Below, in pieces: positions 1-6,323 of a DNA stretch of 12,504 bases. Numbering within the stretch: the first letter of the stretch is position 1; the number at the start of each line of letters is the position of its first letter. A program made the position numbers and the translations under genes. The notes beneath the pieces were generated by a model. The model was given only the letters and a program-made list of their open reading frames with translations, was not told the origin of the DNA and ran no database searches. The stretch is from assembly GCA_027296045.1 (NCBI GenBank), contig JAPUJS010000079.1, positions 1 to 12,504 on the forward strand. Reading direction: 5' to 3'. Source of the DNA: a bacterium. Its GTDB lineage: Bacteria; Latescibacterota; UBA2968.

Positions 1-1739
1 AAAGCGTAGATGACTTTCTCCCGTTCGCAAAGGGCATGGAATAAATCGGCATTTTCGGGGGCAAGGAGCAGGGCGTTGTTTTCCTGATATTCGGCACCCC
101 AGATTTCCAGGACAGAGAGGGTTTTGTCGCCAACCGGGACGGCTCGGATATGGATGCGGGCGCCTTCGGGTTCGACCAGTTCCTTTAAGACATTGCAATT
201 TCCACCCGCGCCCTGATCGTGGATGCTGACGATGGGATTTTTTTCACCCAGTTCGATACAGGCGCGAATGACCCGATTCATTTTCTGTTCCATTTCGGCA
301 TCGCCCCGCTGGACGGCATTGAAGTCGAGTTCGGCTTCGTTTTCGCCCTGGACCATGCTGGATGCGGCGCCTCCACCCATGCCGATGCGATAGGCAGGCC
401 CGCCAAGTTTTACCAGGAGCATGGATTTTTGGGGCGCCCCTTTTTGTGCGTGCCGGGCGTCCATTTGACCGATTCCGCCGCTAAACATGATGGGCTTGAT
501 CCATTCTCGCCGTTCGCCGTTGGGAAGGCGCAGGCCAAACGATCGGGTATATCCCTGAATCATGGGTTCCCCAAATTTGTTCCCATAATCGGAAGCGCCG
601 TTGCTGGCTTCAATCTCAATTTGAAGGGCACTGGCCAGGTTTTCCGGATAGGCAAAGTCGGGGTCTTCCCAGGGAAGTTTATACCCGGGGATGTAGAGAT
701 TCCCGACACAGTAGGCTGCTGTTCCGGCCACCACCAGGGCACCCCGGCCTGTGGCCTGGACGTCGCGGATGCGGCCTCCGGTGCCGGTTTCGGCACCGGG
801 GAAGGGGGCAACGCCGGATGGGAAGTTGTGGGTTTCGGCAGTGAAGAGGATATCATAATCCCGATCGGAAAATACAAATGGGCCGGGTTCCCCTGGTTTT
901 TGGGGAAGGATGGTCTGGATGGGGTAGCCCCGAATGGCGCTGGAGTTGTCTTTGAAGGCGATGGTGCTGTTGTTGGGGTTGGCCTGGAGGGTGCTCTGGA
1001 CCATGGCGATGAGGTGTTCGGGCATTTCTTCGCCGTCGATGATCAGGCGACCTTTGAAAAACCAGTGTCGGCAGTGTTCGCTGTTGGACTGAGCGATGTC
1101 GAAGCATTCGACATTGGTGGGGTTGCGACGGATGTGGTCGAGGAACAGGTCGGTATAATAGTTCAGGTCCCAGTCGTCGAAGGCCAATCCCATCTCTTTG
1201 TTGATTTTTTCGAGTGCGGCCCTTCCCTCTTCGATTAGCGGGATTTCAAAGACGGGTTCGGGGGTGATGCCACTTTCGAAAGTGTTGAGTGGCTCGGGGT
1301 AGGGACATTCGGTCATGCGGTCGTGGACTAGGGCGAGAAAAGCATTCTGCTGATCTTTATCCAGATCGGCTTTGAGCAGAAACCTTCTGGAGCGCTCGAT
1401 GCGCTGGATTTTGGTAAGACCACAGGTATGACACACGGCCGTTGCGTTGGTGGACCACGCGGTTGTAAAGGTCATCCGAGGGCCGACTTCCAGAAGGGTG
1501 CCACTGTTATTCAAAAAGGAAGTGTCTCCGAAGTGATCTTCCTCATAGGTCTCCCTCAAAAGCCAGACGAGGAGGTTTTGCTCATCGGGTGTGAGGTCCG
1601 TTTCGGCCTGAATATTGAAACAGTGTTCGGTTTCAACCGCCTGGATGTTGGGTGAGATTTGTGCTTGCGCATGTTGGAGCAGGGTGTGCTGGTGGGCGGG
1701 GGAAAGACCGGGTGTGCGATAGAGATGGAGCAGATTCAT
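1..1739 (-). CDS. purL: Phosphoribosylformylglycinamidine synthase, long form (N-terminal 579 residues; cut by window edge)
   Basis: The enzyme converts FGAR, ATP and glutamine to FGAM, the fourth step of de novo purine synthesis, in the cytoplasm. The visible part covers the N-terminal PurS-like domain, the linker and most of the first AIRS-like ATP-binding half. Family motifs seen are NSEHCRHWFFKG (about residue 218), FKDNSSAI (about 255), ETHNFPSGVAPFPGAETGTGG (about 301) and HDQGAGGNCNVLKE (about 506). Stretches such as REWIKPIMFSGGIG and QRGDAEMEQKMNRVIRAC resemble eukaryotic PFAS more than E. coli PurL. The ATG at 1739 is preceded by AAGGAA three bases away. The C-terminal glutaminase domain expected of a protein of about 1,250-1,300 residues lies outside the window. 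It is the last of three minus-strand genes, 116 bases after the HAD gene. The family call is very secure; closeness to eukaryotic forms is judged from memory, not alignment. Confidence 0.96.
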   Translation of the reverse strand, partial: MNLLHLYRTPGLSPAHQHTLLQHAQAQISPNIQAVETEHCFNIQAETDLTPDEQNLLVWLLRETYEEDHFGDTSFLNNSGTLLEVGPRMTFTTAWSTNATAVCHTCGLTKIQRIERSRRFLLKADLDKDQQNAFLALVHDRMTECPYPEPLNTFESGITPEPVFEIPLIEEGRAALEKINKEMGLAFDDWDLNYYTDLFLDHIRRNPTNVECFDIAQSNSEHCRHWFFKGRLIIDGEEMPEHLIAMVQSTLQANPNNSTIAFKDNSSAIRGYPIQTILPQKPGEPGPFVFSDRDYDILFTAETHNFPSGVAPFPGAETGTGGRIRDVQATGRGALVVAGTAAYCVGNLYIPGYKLPWEDPDFAYPENLASALQIEIEASNGASDYGNKFGEPMIQGYTRSFGLRLPNGERREWIKPIMFSGGIGQMDARHAQKGAPQKSMLLVKLGGPAYRIGMGGGAASSMVQGENEAELDFNAVQRGDAEMEQKMNRVIRACIELGEKNPIVSIHDQGAGGNCNVLKELVEPEGARIHIRAVPVGDKTLSVLEIWGAEYQENNALLLAPENADLFHALCEREKVIYA

Positions 1740-1855
1740 GGTGTTCCTTATTAGCGGACCCAACCTCTGGGCGCCTTTTGGAAAGGGAAGGAGACCCAGC
1801 GTGAAAGATCAGGCGAATTTTAGGGTGCGTTCAATTTTCGGTATTGGAACTCTCG

Positions 1856-2698
1856 TTAATCTAAGCCGTTCTCACGGAGAATGAAGCGCACAACACTGTC
1901 GGCTGTATTGGGGCCGATGATTTGGGCGGACAGGGATTTGAGTTCGGGAATGGCATTTTCGACGGCGATGGCCCTGGGGACAAGCTCGAACATTGGCAGG
2001 TCATTTAAGTTGTCGCCAAAAACGGTTACGTCTTCGAGAGCAAAATCAAAATGCTGCAAAAAAGCCTGGATGCCCCGGGCTTTGGTCCCGTTTTTGTCGT
2101 GGATACAGAGCCAATACCATTCGGGCGAGTAGGCATTTTCGAAAAAGTAGATTTCTATCTGGGACCCGAACTGGTTGTTTAAATTGCGCTCCAGCACCTG
2201 CAACTGGGGCAGTTTGTGAATGGTTGTAAATGCAATGACCCGCTCGGAAAGGGCGTTTTCAAGGTTGTTGACTTGCTGGAGCCGATGATCCTGTGCCCGG
2301 ATGCGATCTTGAACGTACCAGTCCATTCCTTCATTTTCGGTGTGACTGTAGTTGAGGCATTCTTTGATACCATTGAATGTGGTGATGAAGGGGAGCAGGT
2401 TGTGCGAGCGGATGCATTCGAAAATGCCGGATGTAATGGTATCGGGAATGGTGTTTAGAATGAGATGTTTGTGGGTGTGAAAATCGGAAATATACGTGCC
2501 GTTGACACAGATTGCCGGGAGGCGAAAGGGAACGCCCTGCAGGATCTGGCTGGCTGAGACAACACTACGGGCGGTGGCAAATGTGATCTGGACATCCGCT
2601 TCGATCAAACGGGTGAGTTGCTGCCGGGCAAAGGGGGAAAGGGTTGCGTCGTTTTGAAGCAGGGTGCCATCCAAGTCGGAGATATACAGTTGGGCCAT
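1856..2698 (-). CDS. HAD-superfamily hydrolase, Cof type (280 aa)
   Basis: A cytoplasmic phosphatase of the Cof/sugar-phosphatase (HAD IIB) group. Motif I is DLDGTLL (residues 8-14, with the nucleophile and acid/base aspartates), motif II is the threonine of FATAR (T42), motif III is K206 in NGTKARG, and motif IV is GDNLND (228-233). Between motifs II and III lies the long C2-type cap typical of this class. The length is normal (about 270-290). The start is fixed by the nearby catalytic motif, but no Shine-Dalgarno sequence precedes it; the minus strand there reads CCTCCTCCT instead. It sits 61 bases after purB and 116 bases before purL, so it may be co-transcribed with purine genes. The substrate cannot be read from sequence; sugar phosphates, nucleotides or PLP are all substrates of known relatives. 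Confidence 0.92.
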   Translation of the reverse strand: MAQLYISDLDGTLLQNDATLSPFARQQLTRLIEADVQITFATARSVVSASQILQGVPFRLPAICVNGTYISDFHTHKHLILNTIPDTITSGIFECIRSHNLLPFITTFNGIKECLNYSHTENEGMDWYVQDRIRAQDHRLQQVNNLENALSERVIAFTTIHKLPQLQVLERNLNNQFGSQIEIYFFENAYSPEWYWLCIHDKNGTKARGIQAFLQHFDFALEDVTVFGDNLNDLPMFELVPRAIAVENAIPELKSLSAQIIGPNTADSVVRFILRENGLD

Positions 2699-2759
2699 AG
2701 GTTGTCAGGATAGGAGGAGGGTTTTTAGCTCTTCGACATAGTAATGGTATGATATTGGC

Positions 2760-4133
2760 TCATGAAGCAGATGATGGGAGATGACGGATAAGGTTTGCTG
2801 CCAGGCCCGTGTAGGAGCCGGGAGTCAGGTTCAGGAGATTTTGTCGGTCCGTTTCGGGGATATCCAGGCTTTTTACGAATGTTTTCAGATCTTGCTCGGT
2901 GATGTTTTCGCCCCGGGTCAGGGCTTTGAGTTGCTCGTAGGGATTTTCCTGGGCAGATTTGCGCATCACGGTTTGTACTGCTTCTCCGAGTACCTCCCAT
3001 GCCCGGTCCAGGTCCGATGATATGGCTTCTGGCTGGATCTCCAGTTTGTGCAAGCCTTTTAAGGCAGACTGGAGGGCAACCACCGAATGGCCCAGGGCAG
3101 GTCCGATGTTGCGAAGAGCAGCCGAATCGGAGAGGTCACGCTGGAGCCGAGAGATGGGAAGCTTGGCTGCCAGATGTTCGAGGAGGGCATTGGAGACACC
3201 CAGGTTGGCCTCGGCATTTTCGAAATCGATGGGGTTGACTTTGTGCGGCATGGTAGAGGATCCAACTTCGTGCGCCACGGGTTTGGAGCGAAAATAGCCG
3301 AGGGAGATATAAGCCCACACATCCCTGCAAAAGTCCAGCAGGATGGTGTTGAAGCGGGCAATATTATGAAACAGCTCGGCAATATAGTCGTGGGATTCGA
3401 TCTGGGTGGTGAGTGGGGAAAATGTCAGGCCCAGGCGGGAGACAAACTGCTCGGCAAGACGTTCCCAGGGGAGATCGGGATAGGAAACAAGATGTGCGTT
3501 GTAGTTTCCGGTTGCGCCGTTGAATTTACCCAGGTATTCCACCTCGCGCAACCGAGAAATCTGGCGGTCCCAGCGATAGGCAAACACGGCCAATTCTTTT
3601 CCAAGCGTGGTCGGGGTGGCAGGTTGGCCGTGGGTGTGGGCAAGCATCGGAAGGCTTGCAGTTTGTTGGTCAAATGTGTCAACCGAGTCGATCAGGTTTT
3701 GTGCAAGCGGGAGCCAGACTCGTTCCAAACTGTGTTTGAGCATGAGGGCATGGGAGAGATTGTTGATGTCTTCGGAAGTGCAGCAGAAGTGGACCGATTC
3801 ACGCACATCGCAGAGGGAGGTGCCGGATAGGCGATTTTTGAGATAGTATTCAACGGCTTTGACGTCGTGGTTGATGGTTTTTTCGATCCCTTCGACTTGC
3901 TCCGCCTCTGTTTCGTCGAAGTGTTGAATCCACGACTGGAGGAGTGTATGCTCTTTGTCTGTAAAGGGGCGAAGGTGATCGATTTTAGGGTGCTCGGAAA
4001 GGAAACAGAGCCATTCTATTTCGACCTGGACGCGATAGCGAATGAGGGCATACTGGGAGGCATATTGGGTTAACGCACTGGTTTGTGCAGCATAGCGGTG
4101 GTCGAGGGGGGAGAGCATACGGAGGGTTGACAT
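2760..4133 (-). CDS. purB: Adenylosuccinate lyase, E. coli-type (457 aa)
   Basis: It cleaves SAICAR to AICAR and adenylosuccinate to AMP, each time releasing fumarate, and acts as a cytoplasmic homotetramer. It aligns by eye along its full length with E. coli PurB (456 aa). Landmarks are SPLDHRY (8-14), TINHDVKAVEYYLK (86-99), TSEDINNLSHALMLK (119-133), the histidine-bearing HTHGQPATP (167-175) and the signature GSSTMPHKVNPIDFEN (291-306), which contains the flexible-loop catalytic serine. I chose the ATG at 4133 over the upstream one at 4172 because AGGAG lies seven bases before it and homology begins there. It is the first gene of the purB-HAD-purL run, and its upstream region (4134-4298) is very AT-rich and shared with a divergent small gene. 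Confidence 0.97.
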   Translation of the reverse strand: MSTLRMLSPLDHRYAAQTSALTQYASQYALIRYRVQVEIEWLCFLSEHPKIDHLRPFTDKEHTLLQSWIQHFDETEAEQVEGIEKTINHDVKAVEYYLKNRLSGTSLCDVRESVHFCCTSEDINNLSHALMLKHSLERVWLPLAQNLIDSVDTFDQQTASLPMLAHTHGQPATPTTLGKELAVFAYRWDRQISRLREVEYLGKFNGATGNYNAHLVSYPDLPWERLAEQFVSRLGLTFSPLTTQIESHDYIAELFHNIARFNTILLDFCRDVWAYISLGYFRSKPVAHEVGSSTMPHKVNPIDFENAEANLGVSNALLEHLAAKLPISRLQRDLSDSAALRNIGPALGHSVVALQSALKGLHKLEIQPEAISSDLDRAWEVLGEAVQTVMRKSAQENPYEQLKALTRGENITEQDLKTFVKSLDIPETDRQNLLNLTPGSYTGLAANLIRHLPSSAS

Positions 4134-4298
4134 TGGGAAGCTCCTGGAAGAAGTGGGTTGCCTGGGTTTCAAAAATGTATTCGATTTTTAATATTTTTCA
4201 AATTTATAATTTTGATTATTTCAATAAATTTATTTAATGTTTCTTTCCTTTGGAAAGTTTGTCCGGCAAGATTGTGTTGTGGCTTTCGCTGGGCCTTC

Positions 4299-4511
4299 AT
4301 GAGGACTCTGGGAATTACGGCTGCAATATTGACGGGGGTACTGGCCTATAAGGTTCTCCACGAGGTCCAAGAACGGTTTGTTCAGGCCAACGATTTGAGA
4401 ATGCGGTTTATCTCGACAAAAACGGAATACAAAAGGAAGGTCTTTGAGAAGGCGGATATTTTCGCGAAGGCGGAAAGTGGGGAGGTCCGATTCGAAAAAT
4501 TGGATGCCTAG
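4299..4511 (+). CDS. Small orphan protein, possible single-pass membrane anchor plus charged helix (70 aa)
   Basis: I do not recognise this protein. From ATG 4299 it has a short moderately hydrophobic stretch (residues 3-18, TLGITAAILTGVLAYK) followed by a long charged, probably helical part rich in K, E and R. The frame stays open upstream to 4158, but that stretch is translated AT-rich intergenic DNA with an unnatural hydrophobic composition, so I treat it as non-coding. A TTG at 4272 is another possible start. No clear Shine-Dalgarno sequence precedes either. It is divergent from purB and followed 13 bases later by a strong terminator, which supports a transcribed unit. It could be a small membrane-associated protein or a spurious frame. 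Confidence 0.5.
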   Translation: MRTLGITAAILTGVLAYKVLHEVQERFVQANDLRMRFISTKTEYKRKVFEKADIFAKAESGEVRFEKLDA

Positions 4512-4524
4512 ATTTCACGCACAG

Positions 4525-4555
4525 AAAAAGGACGGTTTTAAAACCGTCCTTTTTT
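4525..4555. terminator. Bidirectional rho-independent terminator
   Basis: The arms AAAAAGGACGGTTTT (4525-4539) and AAAACCGTCCTTTTT (4540-4554) are perfectly complementary. The GGACGG/CCGTCC core is flanked by A- and T-tracts, so it works on both strands. It would end the 70-residue gene on the plus strand and the transcript of the secreted-protein gene on the minus strand. Confidence 0.9.
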
Positions 4556-4556
4556 C

Positions 4557-4586
4557 TTGACAAGCACCGCTTATCCTTACTATCTT
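4557..4586 (+). promoter_or_regulatory. Putative sigma70-type promoter right after the terminator
   Basis: TTGACA (4557-4562) matches the -35 consensus exactly. An 18-base spacer separates it from TATCTT (4581-4586), which matches 4 of 6 positions of the -10 box. Transcription would start near 4593. There is no plus-strand gene downstream, only hairpins and a terminator, so the product would be a small RNA. The -35 lies inside the repeated word TTGACAAGCAC. Confidence 0.45.
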
Positions 4587-4592
4587 CTTGAA

Positions 4593-4663
4593 CACGTATC
4601 CGGTGATACCGGACACAGCCTTCGAAGGCATATCCTGGGAGGGAACCTTCGGAGGTTTTTTTT
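4593..4663 (+). ncRNA. Candidate small RNA (about 70 nt), unrecognised
   Basis: This stretch is inferred from context: a promoter-like element just upstream, three hairpin-capable segments, and a hairpin with eight Ts at the end. The segments are TCCGGT-GAT-ACCGGA (4599-4613), the perfect palindrome GCCTTCGAAGGC (4618-4629) and AACCT-TCGG-AGGTT (4644-4657). CGAAGG (4623-4628) can also pair with CCTTCG (4646-4651), which would break the terminator stem, as in an attenuator. It does not match the tRNA, SRP RNA, 6S or riboswitch consensus sequences I know. On the minus strand it would simply be the 3' untranslated tail of the secreted-protein gene. Confidence 0.35.
4644..4663 (+). terminator. 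Rho-independent terminator, plus strand
   Basis: A 5-bp stem AACCT/AGGTT with a TCGG loop (4644-4657) runs into eight consecutive Ts (4656-4663). The T-tract lies only on the plus strand, so it points away from the 70-residue gene and the candidate small RNA and towards the convergent gene ending at 4670. The stem is short, but the T-run is strong. Confidence 0.6.
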
Positions 4664-4669
4664 GTCTGC

Positions 4670-5719
4670 TCAAAATCCTGCGCCTGTATCAAATTCCTTG
4701 TTGTGGACCGACTGGTATTCCTGCCTCAGGCGGGCGAGTTTTTCACTGGGCAGGAGGAGGCGTCGGTTCTGGCTGCGGGCGTTTTCGACGAGTTGCTGGT
4801 GGAGTTCTCGGAAACGGGTGTAGCCGTTGGTGATGTTTTCAGGGGTAATGATGCCATCTGCGTCTATGTCAAAAAGGGCATCTACAATCAGTGTCAGGAT
4901 CTGCTGTTCGATGGGATCATAGGTGCGTTGCAACAAGGCGAGTTGGTCGTTCATGTCTTGCAGGCGATAGCCACCCAAGTCGGTATAGCTGGTTGTGGCG
5001 CTATAGATCAGGCCGAGGCGGCTGCGGACTCTCTCCACGGATTCTCGTTCGGACAGTTGACGCCCGTTGCTGATCATGGGGCGAAAGACGTATTTCAAGT
5101 CGAGGCCCAGGACAATATTGGAAGGAAGGGACCCGTCGTCGAATGCTTCTTTTTTTTTGACAGCGGTTTGTCCGGTAGCGCCCAGGTCGTCGAGGATGGA
5201 TTGAAAATCGACATTTTTGATGAAGACGCTAACGGCGCGTTCGATTTGTATCTGGTATTGGGAAAGCATCTCTTCTGCCACATTGTGCAGATTGATTCTG
5301 CGGCTGTCGAGGAAATAGTAATCTTTATTGTCCATCCCGTTCATGTCGATATCGACAAATTCCATGAAATCTTTTTTCCAGTAATTGGGCTCGTCTTTGA
5401 TCCTCAGGCTATCCGGGTTGTCGGGGATTCGGTAGCGGCGAATACTGAACCAGTCGCCTTCGTCGATCAGTCGGTTGCCGTTGTCAAAATATCGAAGCTG
5501 GTAGCCCACAATGCCCACATCGATGTCATCGGAGACAAATGTACTGCCTTCTTTCAGATTTTTTTCCATCAAGAAGAGGGCGATCTGAGCGAGGGTGTCG
5601 TCGGGGCTTCCCCCCGAATAGGTGAAGTTGCCCTTGTCATCGATTTCTGCACCTGTGCGTGGCACTAAAATGGAGCACAGGAAAAGAAGCAGAAGGGGCA
5701 GAACAGGAAGCTGTTTCAT
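4670..5719 (-). CDS. Secreted/periplasmic protein of unknown function with EF-hand-like loop (349 aa)
   Basis: I do not recognise the family. Residues 1-24 form a clear Sec signal peptide (hydrophobic run of leucines, likely cleavage after RTGA), so the mature protein starts near E25 outside the inner membrane. Residues 284-295 (DIDADGIITPEN) resemble a calcium-binding EF-hand or dockerin-type loop, with D at positions 1, 3 and 5, G at 6 and I at 8, although the acidic residue is at position 11 rather than 12. A weaker DIDMNG occurs at 123-128. The rest is mixed, hydrophilic and probably largely helical, with no further membrane segment. The start is supported by GGAGAA eight to ten bases upstream. 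It follows the zinc-ribbon gene by only 15 bases, so the two are surely one transcript. Calcium binding is inferred from the motif alone. Confidence 0.85.
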   Translation of the reverse strand: MKQLPVLPLLLLFLCSILVPRTGAEIDDKGNFTYSGGSPDDTLAQIALFLMEKNLKEGSTFVSDDIDVGIVGYQLRYFDNGNRLIDEGDWFSIRRYRIPDNPDSLRIKDEPNYWKKDFMEFVDIDMNGMDNKDYYFLDSRRINLHNVAEEMLSQYQIQIERAVSVFIKNVDFQSILDDLGATGQTAVKKKEAFDDGSLPSNIVLGLDLKYVFRPMISNGRQLSERESVERVRSRLGLIYSATTSYTDLGGYRLQDMNDQLALLQRTYDPIEQQILTLIVDALFDIDADGIITPENITNGYTRFRELHQQLVENARSQNRRLLLPSEKLARLRQEYQSVHNKEFDTGAGF

Positions 5720-5734
5720 TGTGTTCTCCGTGCC

Positions 5735-5935
5735 TCAATCGGGGTGTTCGTCCGGGTCGCCATATTCCAGAGGGGTATCGTCTTCGGGGTATTCAAAGAC
5801 CCATCCGCAGTCGCAGATTGGCGTATCGTCTTCTCGTTTTTGGCTACAGTCTGGACATCGTTCTACGGTGGGGGCAAAGACCTTGTAGAGCAGGACCAGG
5901 AGCAGGGCACCGGTGATTAAGAGGGTTGGTAGCAT
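5735..5935 (-). CDS. Small membrane-anchored zinc-ribbon protein (66 aa)
   Basis: Residues 4-19 form a single hydrophobic membrane segment at the N-terminus. A small metal-binding module follows, with cysteines at 27 and 30 (CPDC) and at 41 and 43 (CDCGW), a compact zinc-ribbon-like arrangement in which the second pair is CxC rather than CxxC. The C-terminal 20 residues are strongly acidic and proline-containing. It probably sits in the inner membrane with the ribbon on the cytoplasmic side, but topology is not proven. No Shine-Dalgarno sequence is visible before ATG 5935. It lies between the 59-residue gene (60 bases upstream, across a perfect hairpin) and the secreted protein (15 bases downstream). 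The function is unknown. Confidence 0.75.
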   Translation of the reverse strand: MLPTLLITGALLLVLLYKVFAPTVERCPDCSQKREDDTPICDCGWVFEYPEDDTPLEYGDPDEHPD

Positions 5936-5952
5936 TGGGCAGGGGGTTAAAT

Positions 5953-5986
5953 GTCAACAGGCGGGGAAACCTCCCCGCCTGTTGAC
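5953..5986. terminator. Perfect 15-bp hairpin between two minus-strand genes, without a T-tract
   Basis: GTCAACAGGCGGGGA (5953-5967), loop AACC, then TCCCCGCCTGTTGAC (5972-5986): all 15 base pairs match, and the stem is GC-rich. It lies in the 60-base gap after the 59-residue gene and before the zinc-ribbon gene. No T-run follows on either strand, so it may be a weak or factor-assisted terminator, an mRNA-stabilising 3' hairpin, or a palindromic binding site. Confidence 0.7.
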
Positions 5987-5994
5987 AAGCACAT
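5982..5994 (+). repeat. Copy of the intergenic word TTGACAAGCAC(AT)
   Basis: TTGACAAGCAC occurs at 4557-4567, 5982-5992 and 11410-11420, always on the plus strand and always between or at the ends of genes. The 5982 and 11410 copies share two more bases (AT). This copy overlaps the right arm of the hairpin and has no -10 box behind it, so it is unlikely to be a promoter here. Confidence 0.6.
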
Positions 5995-5995
5995 G

Positions 5996-6175
5996 TTAAT
6001 CATCGCCCCCCGGATCATCCGACCCTTTGGGGCTGTCTCCCGTAGCCAGGCCCGCATCGTCCATCCAGCGGTTGATGCGATCCTGAAGCGATTGGGCTTT
6101 CTGCTCAAACTGGTTGAGTTCCTGTACCAGATCCTCATAGTCCAGTTTGACTGTACCAGACTCCTTCCAACTCAT
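5996..6175 (-). CDS. Small acidic coiled-coil protein, unknown function (59 aa)
   Basis: The protein starts MSWKESGTVKLDYEDLVQEL. Residues about 10-42 look helical with heptad-like spacing (YEDLVQELNQFEQKAQSLQD), followed by a glycine/aspartate-rich acidic tail ending GGDD. The frame is open further upstream, but I chose ATG 6175 because AAAGGA lies five bases before it and the upstream sequence codes for a proline/serine-rich non-conserved-looking stretch. A good minus-strand promoter (6237-6265) lies about 60 bases upstream. It is the first gene of a group with the zinc-ribbon and secreted proteins. I do not recognise a family. Confidence 0.7.
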   Translation of the reverse strand: MSWKESGTVKLDYEDLVQELNQFEQKAQSLQDRINRWMDDAGLATGDSPKGSDDPGGDD

Positions 6176-6236
6176 AGAAATCCTTTCTATTGGGGGAAGA
6201 GGAGAGGGGGAGGAGTCACTTCGTGTTGGGAAAAGA

Positions 6237-6265
6237 AATATAGGATAAGCTTCTGGGGCGGTCAA
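6237..6265 (-). promoter_or_regulatory. Sigma70-type promoter for the 59-aa gene group
   Basis: Read on the minus strand, TTGACC (6265-6260) is followed by a 17-base spacer and TATATT (6242-6237); each box matches 5 of 6 consensus positions. The start of transcription would fall near 6230, giving a leader of about 55 bases before ATG 6175. It is among the best promoters visible in the window. Confidence 0.65.
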
Positions 6266-6323
6266 GGGGAAAAGTGCAAAGTATCGAAAAGAAAAGGGGC
6301 GGGCTATTTGAGGGGTGTTGTGT

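Noticed and set aside
219..1238. Long plus-strand open frame of 339 codons
   Set aside because: It lies antisense to purL, whose motifs are unmistakable; its translation has the F/G/V/D-rich composition of a shadow frame.
3087..3830. Plus-strand open frame of 247 codons
   Set aside because: Antisense to purB, which is clear along its whole length.
4134..4172. N-terminal extension of purB by 13 residues
   Set aside because: No ribosome-binding site; AGGAG is well placed for the ATG at 4133, where homology starts.
4158..4298. Hydrophobic 47-residue N-terminal extension of the 70-residue gene
   Set aside because: It is a translation of AT-rich intergenic DNA and overlaps the purB upstream region; no ribosome-binding site.
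4593..4663. tRNA or known riboswitch
   Set aside because: No cloverleaf can be drawn and no familiar riboswitch core is present; only the palindrome TTCGAA loosely recalls a T-loop.
4703..5668. Plus-strand open frame of 321 codons
   Set aside because: Antisense to the secreted protein, which has a real signal peptide and ribosome-binding site; the plus-strand translation has no recognisable domain and shadow-like composition.
5953..5986. End of an insertion sequence or attachment site
   Set aside because: It is one compact hairpin with no transposase or integrase and no flanking duplication.
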